Shown one piece after another: positions 54,435-64,000 of a stretch of 64,000 nt of DNA; position 1 is the stretch's first letter; each line of letters opens with the position of its first letter. The stretch covers positions 61,545 to 125,544 of the forward strand of contig SWDT01000100.1 in assembly GCA_009193035.1 (NCBI GenBank), written 5' to 3'. The stretch comes from Halicephalobus mephisto (Eukaryota > Nematoda > Chromadorea > Rhabditida > Panagrolaimidae). A program made the position numbers and the translations under genes. The notes under the pieces are model-generated. The model searched no databases. It saw only the letters and a list, made by a program, of their open reading frames with translations, and was not told where the DNA came from.

Positions 54435-56960
54435 TAAAAATATAAAAATTAAAAAAATCACAAAATTCAAAATTGCATAAATCGAAAAAGGCGCTCGTTT
54501 TTTCCGTTCGAGACAATTATAAATTTGCCAGTTTTTCTTAGATTAATTATGTACAGCTCGGGGAAATTGACAAGTTTGCCTTTTCGGACGGATTAAAATT
54601 CGAAGCCAGTTCCGGACCAAGGATCCCATTCCAGTCCCGAGGCAGGGACCAATTAGTCGCGGAAAACCTTGCGCGAGTTTTTTGAAGTTGGCGCTGTCCT
54701 CAACTACCGTAATTTTTCCCTTCGGCTGTTTCTCGTTTAATCCAATAAGTAATTTTTGTTTTCCACCTTCATATTTTTCATAAAAATTTCATTTTTTTTA
54801 ATAATTAAATTTTTACAATTTTTATTTTTTTAATTTTTTATATAAAATTTGTAAAAATAAAAATTTTTAATAAAATTGAAATTTCTATTTTTGGTTAGTT
54901 TTGGTTTTTTTGCATTTTTATTTCGCTTGAATTTTATCGAACAAGCCCGGGCGCGCTCCAATCGATATTCGCTCTTTTCAAGTTCCCTGAGCGTACGCGC
55001 TGGCTGTAAACTATATGAAAATTTCCTCATTTTTTAAATAAAAAATTTCGGAAAAATCCAAATTTTTTCATATATCAACGTTTATATCAAGTCAATATTC
55101 GTGTTACAATTGATACTTGTATTATTTAAAACCTTTTAAATGTACGCGCTGGCTGTAAACTATATGAAAATTTCCTCATTTTTTAAATAAAAAATTTCGG
55201 AAAATCCAAATTTTTTCATATATCAACGTTTATATCAAGTCAATATTCTCGCTATATTCAATATTTACATTTTTCGAACTTTTAAGCGTATGCGCTGAAT
55301 GAAATTGTACGAAATTTCCTCATTTTTTAAATAAAAAATTTCGAAAAATTCTAATTTTTTCATATATCAACATTTATGCTAAAGTCGATATTCTCGCTAT
55401 ATTCAATATTTACATTTTTCGAACTTTTAAGCGTACGCGCTGGGTGAATTTGTACGAAATTTTTCTCAATTTCTTCATCAACGATGTTTGGCAAATTTCC
55501 AGATGTTTCATATATGAGTAATCATTTTACGATCGATATTTGTTTTTTCGAGCGTTTTAGGCGAATGCGCTGGATGTAATATATGAAATAATTTTATCGA
55601 TTTCTTCGGGAATGATTTTTGGCAGATTTCCAATTTTTTATATATCGACGTTCTTGGTGAAATCGATATTCGTTTTTCGAGCGTTTGCGCTGGATAAAAT
55701 TACACTAAAATTTCATTAATTTCTTCATTGACGATTTTTGGAAGTTCTTCAAATATCGGTGTTTTTATTAAATCAATGTTCGTTTTCGAAATTTCTTGAG
55801 TGTACGCGTTACCTAAAAACAGTGAAATTTCCATAAACGCATCTTGGCAGATTTCCAAATCTTTCATTTACCGGATCTTTTTGCAATCGATATTTTCTCT
55901 TTTTCAATTTTCCCGAGCGTACATATTTTAAATTACTGAAAAATTTCATAAATATCCTTGTCAACAGCTGCTGGCAAATTTCCAAATCTTAAAATACTAA
56001 TGACCGATATTCGTTCTTTTCGAGTTCCTTAGGTACACGCGCTGGTTGTAAATTATGAAATTTTCCTCAATTTCTTCTTCAAAAACTTCGAAAAATTCTA
56101 ATTTTTCATAAAAAATTAACTTTTTTTAAAACTTCGAAAAATTTTAATTTTCTTATAAAAAAATTTCGGAAAATTTTAATTTTTTCATATATCAACATTT
56201 ATATCAAGTCAATATTCGTATTATAATTAATATTTATATTTTTCGAAAGTTTTAAGCGTATGCGCTGAATGAAATTTCGCTCATTTTTTTTCTTTAATAA
56301 TTTCGAAAAATTTCAATTTTTTCATATATCAAAATTTGTAATCGATGCTCGGTTTTTTCGAACATCTGCACTAGGTTTAATCTATGGTGAAATTTGAGCA
56401 ATTTCTTGGTCGGCGGTTCTAGAAAAATTTTGGTTTTTCGATATATCGATATCCCTGTTGAAATCAATAATCGCGTTGTGATCGGTGTTCGCGTTTTTCC
56501 GTTCTTTTTAGGCAAATGCGCTGGAAGTGTTTTATACTATAATTTTATCGATTTTGATGAGCGATTTTTGGTAAATTTTGAAATTTTTCATATATCAACA
56601 TTTAGGTTAAAATCGATATTTGCGATTTTTTGATTTTTTAAACGAATGCGCTGGCAGTAGTGTAAGAAATAATTTCATCGATTTTTGGTAAATTTCAAAA
56701 TTTTCATATATCAATGATTATCCCAAAATCGATTTTCACTTCCTGCTCTTCCTTAATTTCGTCATTTTAGAAAAATCAATTTTTTGCAAATCAGTAACTG
56801 TGTTGTGATTGATTTTTTGAACGTTTTTTATTAAATATTTTACTTTTCAGGATATATTAGAAACTGTTGCTACTATTTTGAGGTTTTGTTTGGTTCACTT
56901 GATCGATTTATTGGAACAGATGATATGTTACCGAGCTGAGAAAGTCATTAGCATCGGGAA
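54435..56960. other. Intergenic, mostly tandem array
   Basis: Divergent 5' region between TSEN34 (minus) and the NSL2-like gene (plus). The first 450 bases hold GC-richer stretches (ggcgctcgttttttccgttc, gaggcagggaccaattagtc) that may be promoter. The rest is the array at 54.94-56.76 kb. A gatatgttaccgagctgag region precedes the plus-strand ATG, and a ttttcag acceptor is at about 56849. Confidence 0.6.
54940..56760. repeat. Degenerate tandem array with TGCGCTGG core
   Basis: About a dozen units of roughly 110-150 bp. Each has a gcgta(c/t)gcgctgg-type core (about 54993, 55143, 55288, 55434, 55563, 55682, 56036, 56256, 56514, 56645 among others). A tcatatatcaacgtttatat block and a tcaatattcg or tcgatattcg block also recur. 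The first two units are almost identical and later ones diverge. The core is the only part with CpG-rich, conserved bases in an AT-rich background. Confidence 0.85.
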
Positions 56961-59900
56961 ATGAGCTCCAGAGATTGCTCTTCCGCGGCAACGACGACAG
57001 CTCCACCGGCGTTCGAGTCCCCGAGGTCGTTCGATTCGGACAGGAGTTCCTTCATCGACATTCAGAAAGCTGCAGCTATGAATGACCAAGGTTTGTTTTT
57101 ATTTTAATTTTTAGTTTTATTTAAATTTAAAATTTCTTAATTTTTAATTTTTAATTTAATTTAATTTTTAATTTCTTAATTTTATCGAATAATTCAAAAA
57201 GTGATTAAAATTAACCTTTTAATCTTGTCTGTAAAACGGTCGATGGAGTAAAGTTTGCAGTTTGCTTGCAACATTTGGACAAGTTAACTTATCTAGTTGT
57301 GAGAAAATTTAATTGGATTTTGATGTCGACTTTTTTATGGACTTTGGAATTGATCATAAAAGGATCTCCATGTAGGGCATTTTCGAGTTTTTTAAATTTT
57401 ATATTCAAATTTGAGTTTTGTAAATTTAAATTTTTACATAAATTTTATGTTTCGAAATTTACAGATTTTTCGATTTTTATATTTTGAAATTTATGAGCCT
57501 TTTAATCGATTTTAAGTCTTTATATAGGTTTTATATTTCGAAATTTATGGATTTTGTAATTTTAAATTTTTATACGAAAATTAACAGGATTCACGATTGT
57601 TCTGCCTTCGAATGGTACTCAATCGGACAATGGATTCAAATCTGCTGACAGTCCAGTGAGATATTCTGGAATTACAACGCCTACTACGTCGTCTTCTGAT
57701 GGGGAATATCCATTGAATCAACAGAATTTGCAATATTCTCCAGAATATCTCAAAGAAATGAATGTGGATGGAACTGAATCTGGAGAATTGAATAATGGCC
57801 AAACTGTTGTTGAAGAAATTGATGAAAAAATGAAAGAAGATTATTCAATATCGAAGGAAACTGAAAATCAGGGAAAAAACAATACGGGTGATAATCTCAA
57901 CGGCATTTCGGAATCTGAAGACAAACCGGAAAATGAAATAAAAGAAAATTTTTCGGAAAATTCAGAATTGAATCCTCAAAAGTCTCCAGAAGAAGTTAAA
58001 GAAGTTGTTGAGAATCAAATTGAGCCAATGGAAATTGAAAAAAGTTCAGAAATTAATTCTGAAAATGACAGTTTTCAGAAATCTCCAAAATTGAATTCTG
58101 GAAAAAACCAAATTTGTACCAAAGAATCAAATTCAGAAGTTTTTTCAAATGAAAAAAATAATTGTGATGTAAAAATAGATGATAACGAGAAATTTGATAC
58201 TTTAAATGCAACAATAGAACAAGTCGCCCTGAGGGAACGGGAAATTGCCCGAGCGCGAAAGGAAGCCGAAGAAGCCCGCAACGTGCAAGAAAACGAACAA
58301 TCGGATTTGCCAGCGCATTTGTTAAATTTTGATCAATGTTCTGGATCTCAATTTACAGTAAATAGTCCAGCTGGAAAACAATCAACAATGAAATTAGGTA
58401 AGTTTTTAAATATATTTTATATATAATTTTTCTTGAATGGAATTTTTATATAATTCATATATGAATTGTTTTGGTTTTTATACAATTTTGACAGAATTTT
58501 TGAAGTTCTTGTATAATTTATATATGAATTGTTTTAGTTTTTATATAATTTTGACAGAATTTTTGAAGTTCTTGTATAATTCATATATGAATTATTTTAG
58601 TTTTTATATAATTTTGACAGAATTTTTGAAATTTTCATATAATTCATATGATTTTTAAAATTTTTATTTAATTTACACATGATTTTTTGAATTTCGTAAT
58701 TTGGGTGAAATTTAAAAGTTATATAATTTACTTTTTTTGTAATTTTTTGGAGTTTTTAGTTTCGATGGAGGAATGCCATTCTGCCCCGAGTACTAGTGCG
58801 ATGACGGAGTTTAATAGTGGTTTGCCATCGCTTGAACCTGTTGATACAAATTTCTCTCAAGCTAGTACGCCGTTACCGACGCCTTCGGAATCAAGTTCGA
58901 CGTGCTCGAATAAACCTAAACGAAGAAGACGAGACAGATCTGCTCCGGCGGTTTTTTGCGAATATATTGATCCTGAAAAAGGACAAGTATGCTTTTAAAG
59001 TTTTATTTTTGTTTATAAGTTGTTTTTTAGTGCAAACAGAGAGCCATATTGAGTTTTCATCACTGTATTCGACACATATTGGCAGACCCTGAGGCTCCGT
59101 ATAAACAATGCCAACATAAAAGAAAACCGAAAAATAAAAAAGACGAAGGAATTCAATGCACGAATGCAATTCCAAAAGATCAAGCTGAAATATACTGTAC
59201 AACTCATCTGATTATGAATGGAATGAGAGAACCAAAAAAGAAGAAAAAAGCAGATGACGTAACAAGTAACGTGTCTGTTGAAGGAAGTGATGCTTATGAA
59301 TCTGTAATGACGAATAATTCAAATCCAATAGAGGATTTTTCGATGAATTCATTTACGGATAATGCTGAAAATAATTACGGTAATGGAAATCAAGATTTTA
59401 ACAATTTTGATAATAGACAAGGAAATTGGGAAAGACCACAACAAAGTTTTTCAGCACAAGGTTTTGAATCACAACCTTCGACATCGTTTTTTGTTCCTGA
59501 TGGTCAAAGTAGAAAATTGGAAAGACAAGAATTTCAAGAAAAAACGTTTCAATTAATTCAAAAACCTAATGGAGAACATGTTTTACTTGATGATTGTGGT
59601 AATGTTCAACCTCCTGAAAGTTATAGTTTGATTAGACAATCGGATGGATCTATTCAAGCTGCTTTTCATCAACCTCCGATTAGACAAGAACAAAATTCAA
59701 TACAGTTAAATGAACCACCACAATCTGCTCCACCTAGTTTTCAGAATGGTATTAAAAGATCAGAACAATTACAAGAAAATTATCAATCTGTTAGTTTGGA
59801 TGGAACTCCACAGAAAATGTTTGATCAAACTCCTTTTCCATCGTCTGGTGGTAGTTGTGGTAGTTCTAGACCTGAATCGTCGGATATGACTAGACAACAT

Positions 59901-62610
59901 CCACAATTGGTTGCGAGATTACTTCAGCCATCATCAACGGTGAATAATAATCAAACGATTACTGTAAGTTATGGTAATTTTTTTTGTTTTTGTTATGTGG
60001 AAATTTGTAGATTCCTCGACAGGAAGTAATTGTTCCTCAGACATCGTTTAATGAAGTTCTTGTTCAACAACCAGATGGAAGTGTTATTGTTCAACCTATT
60101 GAAAATCAACAAATAGATTCTAGACCATCATCATCGTCAGAAATTATGTCAAATTTAAGAACAATTGTGACATTTCCAGATGGTAGTACACAGATTTTAC
60201 CTCCTGGTACTCAGATAATTCAAACAGAAAATGGTACAACTGCATTAGTTCCACCAATGTCTGAACAAGAACAATTTCAACTTCAACAACAAATAATACA
60301 ATTTGTTGATCCATTGAATAGTGTTGTTGGAAATCGAGCACCTTATCCGTTTTTGCCAATTGAAAGACCACCGAAATATTTAAAATCGAAAAATAATCTG
60401 GATGATGATGAATCGGAAGATGAGGAAAAACAAATGCAAAAAGAATATGGTTCAAGAAGAGAAACAAAACTTAAAAGAGATAAAATGATATGTCTTAGAC
60501 AAAAAAGACAAAGAATAAGGATTGGTGGTAGTTTTAGGACAATTCCAGCTGTGGATGAAATGGCAAGAATGATGGAAGATCATGATTTTGATAAAACGGA
60601 TCTTTTTCCTTTGGGATTAGAACCTTCTGATGATGAAATTACAAGTGATGAGGATATGATGGAATTTGGACCGAAATGGTGGCCGAGTTCTGCTGCTCCA
60701 AGAAATACGGCTTTGGAAATTTATCTTCAAAAAAAAGTTTTAAAATTAGAAAAAACGAAATTAAATAAAGCAGCAACGATTACGGCACCTTTGATATATT
60801 CGGCGAAAAATTATCCGAATTCTTCTGGAGCTGCATTGAGAACAAGGGATCATTATAATAAAGGTTTGAATCTTCCACAAACAAAACCTTTTAGAGAAAG
60901 AAGATGCTATCATATGCAAACAATTGTTACTGATGGACAAATTGCAAGAAGATCAACAAGATGTCCGAAACCTTGTCTTCCTAGAACAAATCATTGTGTT
61001 GATCATATATTATATAATATAGATCAAAAATTATTCATATATTGTAGAAAATCAGATTGTTCAAGACCAACATTACCATCAGAAAGTATTCTTACAGATG
61101 GTTTATGTCGTCATCATTATGAACAACAAGAATTAATTAAATTACAAGATGATAATTCAGAAATTTTACTTCCACCAAGTAGACCATCAAGTGCAAGATA
61201 TATTGAACAATTTCAACCAACTCCTTCAAATGTAACTGCATTTGATAATTCTACAACTATTTTGTCGTCAATATCAAATCAAGTTAGAACGACTGTTAAT
61301 CCTTTTCCTGGGGGATCTAGAAATATTCCATCTGGACAATCTATGATTTTTGAAGATAAACCTAACTATTACGGTAATAATGACAACTTTACGGAAGACG
61401 GTAAGTCGTTTTTTAAACTATTTTAAACTTGAATTTAAATTTTTAAAGTATTTTATGTTTTACTTTTTGCATTTAGTTTTATTTTTAAATTATTTTGTAT
61501 TTAAATTTAAATTTTTAAAGTACTTTATGTTTTACTTTTTGCGTTTAGTTTTATTTTTAAATTATTTTGTATTCTATTTTTTAAAATACTTTGTTTTACT
61601 TTTTACGTTTAGTTTTATTTTTAAATTATTTTGTATTTTTTTGTATTTAATTTTCGATTTTTGTGATTTAATTTATTTATTAATTTTGCTTTTTTGGTTT
61701 TATTTAATTTTTGATTTAATTTAATTTTTGATTTTCAGATGGAGACGTCTCCCTGGCTTCAGTTGCCAAAGACCTCGGAATTAACAGCGAAGCTTTGAAT
61801 GAAGTACTAGCTCAAGTAGGGGAAGAAGAACCCATGGAAACAATGGATCTTGGTAAGAATTATTATTTTTTTTATTCATTAAGTAGAATTTTATTGAAAT
61901 TTTTTACAAAATTTTGCGAAACAAAGAATTTTGAAAGTTTTAAAAATTATAGAAATTTTTGAATTTTTTGAGGGAACTTTTTAGATTAATATGTATTTAA
62001 AATATTTTTGAAAATCTTGGAGAAATTTTTGAATCAAAATTTTGAAAGTTAAAACTTTGAAGAACTTTTGAAACGTTTCAGGATTCTTTGAAAAATTTTT
62101 AGGATTTTTTAGTTTTTTGAAATCTTAGAAATTTCTAAAACTTTGTGGAATACATTTGAAATTTTCAAAATAGATTCTAGAAGCCTTTTAAAAGATTCTA
62201 GAATCTGTTGAGACTTTTAGAATTCCCCGTTATTTCGTAAAAACGTCTTAAAATTCTTAAAATTTGATGTAATTTTGAAATTTTTTGGGATATTTGAGAA
62301 TTTTGGGAAATGTTTTGCAAATCTGAAACTTTAGGTGCTGTATTTCTGTTGAAAATTGTAGAAATTTGTCTCGAGACAATTTTGGAACCACGCCTATTTC
62401 TAATTTTTATAATATCGTATTTCAGATAAAGATATGGACCTCGGACATAATTGGGCAGATGTCGAGCAGTTCCTGCTTTCAGAAGGTTATCCAGTAGATC
62501 CCCCAGAAATAGGAGAATATCCAGAGGATCAACCTGGATCTAGTTTTCAACAACAAACCAATAATGGAAGTACAATATTTGATTCAATTATCTACAACGA
62601 TTTTCGTTGA
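56961..62610 (+). CDS. NSL2/KANSL2-like protein with two C3Hc3H zinc domains
   Basis: Probable chromatin-complex subunit. Seven exons: 56961-57090, 57588-58397, 58760-58986, 59031-59963, 60011-61400, 61739-61852 and 62426-62610, consistent phases, 1262 aa. The acidic, Ser/Glu-rich N-terminus (to about residue 310) is disordered. Zinc domain 1 spans about 379-446: [36 protein letters not shown], then IQCTN and IYCTTHL. A Gln/Asn/Pro-rich middle follows. Zinc domain 2 (about 998-1071) reads [36 protein letters not shown] and DGLCRHHYE. This pairing is seen in KANSL2 (NSL histone acetyltransferase complex; SUMV-1 in C. elegans) and INO80D. Domain 2 spacing favours KANSL2. Start is the first ATG of exon 1. 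Confidence 0.82.
58435..58660. repeat. ~66-bp tandem repeat in intron 2 of the NSL2-like gene
   Basis: Between exons 2 and 3, units of tataattcatatatgaatt, ttagtttttatataattttg and acagaatttttgaagttctt repeat about three and a half times. The open reading frame through it ([15 protein letters not shown] repeated) is a by-product of the period being divisible by three. Confidence 0.85.
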
Positions 62611-64000
62611 AAAATTTGTATTTTCCCATTTTTTTTCAAACGCGGTATTTTTTAGAAATTTTTCATTATGGTCTCAACATGAAAATCGGGCTCAATTTTT
62701 TGTTTTAAATAAAAAATTAAAAACAATTTTGACATTGAGACAAATTTCCGGAAAGAAATCGTGGCCAGCTGTCTCTAAATTTTCCGAAAAAGCTTTTTAA
62801 AACAAATTTGGTTCTACATCTGTACAAACATTAGGATTAGACAAGAAATAATGTTTTTTAGAATTTTAGAAATCTTTAATGAAATTAGAAAATTTAAATT
62901 TGGTAATGGATACTAAGATTAATTTTTAGGATAATTCTAAAAATTTCCAGAAATTCGTGTCGAGAAATTAAAAAAAAATTTTTGTTTTTTAGAATTTTAG
63001 AAATCTTTAATGAAATTAGAAAATTTAAATTTAGTAATGGATATTAAAATTAATTTTTTTAAGATAATTCTAAAAATTTCCAGGAATTCGTGTCGAGAAA
63101 TTAAAAAAAAATTTTTTTATTTTTTAGAATTTAAAAAAAATTTTTGTTTTTTATACTTTTTAAAAAATTTTAAAATTATGAAAGATTTAAAAAATGTGAA
63201 TTTAGTAATAAATACTAAAATTTACTTTTTAAGGTACTTTTTAAAATTCTGAAAATTTCTAAATTAAAAAAATTTTAAAAATATAAATTTAGTAAAACTG
63301 CTGAAATTAATTTTTTAGGATTGCTTTAAAAATTTCTTTTGAGATAGTTTTGTAAAAAATTTGATTTTATTTTTTTCAATAGTTTTATTTTTTGAATTAT
63401 TACGTAAAACGAAAAAGAATGAAAAGAGATAAATCTGATAATAAATACTAGGATTTACTCAGTTTTTAGGATATCTTTAGAAATTTCTAAAACCTTTGAA
63501 AAATTCAAAAAAAACTTTCATTTTTTTTGAAACTTATGTAAAATTTAAAAATTTAAATTCAGTAATAAATACTAAAATTTATTTTTTAAGAAATTTTTAG
63601 GATTATTTAAAAAATTAAAGTTTTTTTAGAATTATTTAAAAAATTAAAGTTTTTTTAGAATTATTTAAAAAATTAAAGTTTTTTTAAAAATTTTTATGTA
63701 AAATTAAAAATTTAGTAATAAATGTTAAAATTTATTTTTTTAGAATAGTTTTAAAAATTTCCGAAAATTCGTGTTGAAAAGTTTTTTATTTTTTAAAATT
63801 TTTATGTAAAATTTAAAAATTTAAATTCAGTAATAAATTCTAAAATTTACTTTTTTTTAAAATAGTTTTAAAAATTCTGAAAATTCGTTTCGAGGAATTT
63901 TTTGTGAAAAAATCAATTTTTTAATAGTATTATTTTCGAAAATTTCAAAATTCTCACGTAAAGTGAAGAACCGTGGAAAAAAATAAATATGGTAATACTG
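62611..64000. other. AT-rich 3' flank with tandem repeats
   Basis: No gene seen. Two near-identical units at about 62853-62986 and 62993-63110 share gaaattagaaaatttaaat and aattcgtgtcgagaaatta. At 63601-63685 a 30-bp unit (aattatttaaaaaattaaag plus tttttttaga) occurs three times in tandem. Motifs such as ttcgtgtcgagaa recall tcgtgttgaaa and cccgacacgaaa elsewhere in the window. Confidence 0.6.

Noticed and set aside
58437..58658. 73-codon ORF with repeated [12 protein letters not shown]
   Set aside because: It lies in an intron of the NSL2-like gene and comes from a tandem repeat whose period is divisible by three.
61350..61724. 124-codon Phe/Leu-rich ORF
   Set aside because: It runs from exon 5 into the AT-rich intron of the NSL2-like gene; the donor gtaag at 61401 ends the exon.

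Overview
The window is nuclear DNA from a nematode, most likely a free-living rhabditid-type chromadorean. Five things point there: a very AT-rich background; many short introns with GT...TTTTCAG or GT...TTTTTAG borders; acceptor-like sites directly upstream of start codons, as expected for spliced-leader trans-splicing; a tandem cluster of Srg-type seven-transmembrane chemoreceptors, a nematode-specific family; and close same-strand gene pairs that look like operons. I cannot name the species. Coding lengths below come from exon models built by hand and checked for reading phase at every junction.

Layout. 0-8 kb: a minus-strand multi-pass membrane protein, a degenerate repeat array and minus-strand glycogenin. 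8-13 kb: two plus-strand ADP-ribosylglycohydrolase (DraG/ARH family) genes, separated by a 5'-truncated non-LTR retrotransposon with an intact 12-bp target duplication. 14.6-39.4 kb: ten plus-strand Srg-like receptor loci built on one plan (about 240 codons in exon 1, about 70 in exon 2). Seven look intact or nearly so, two have altered C-terminal tails and share intact cores, and the loci at 19.4 kb (many lesions) and 23.7 kb (one nonsense codon) look like pseudogenes; the 16.6 kb and 21.8 kb loci are the two with altered tails. A third ADP-ribosylglycohydrolase sits inside this cluster at 29 kb. Minus-strand fragments of the aminotransferase C-terminus lie just downstream of glycohydrolase copies 2 and 3, so the duplicated block once included part of the aminotransferase gene that survives at 41.5-42.9 kb.

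41-54.5 kb is a dense housekeeping block. On the minus strand are an ARIP4/RAD54L2-like SNF2 ATPase, TRM11 (tRNA m2G10 methyltransferase) and a fold-type I aminotransferase, spaced like a trans-spliced operon, and then TSEN34 followed by LSM2. A mitochondrial [2Fe-2S] ferredoxin lies on the plus strand between the two groups. Two small plus-strand genes are nested inside TRM11 introns: a secreted cysteine-rich lustrin-type protein and a single-pass membrane protein. 54.9-56.8 kb is a degenerate tandem array. 57-62.6 kb is a large plus-strand gene with two C3Hc3H-type zinc domains, resembling KANSL2/NSL2 (SUMV-1 in C. elegans). The rest is AT-rich, repetitive DNA.

The most interesting signals are: (1) patchwork gene conversion across the receptor array and the glycohydrolase trio; (2) two classes of position-locked promoter motif that divide the receptor paralogs; (3) a 211-bp TG...CA element with a 5-bp target duplication, a tRNA-like cloverleaf inside it and an identifiable empty site; (4) aminotransferase relics linked to the glycohydrolase copies; and (5) nested antisense genes within a probable operon.
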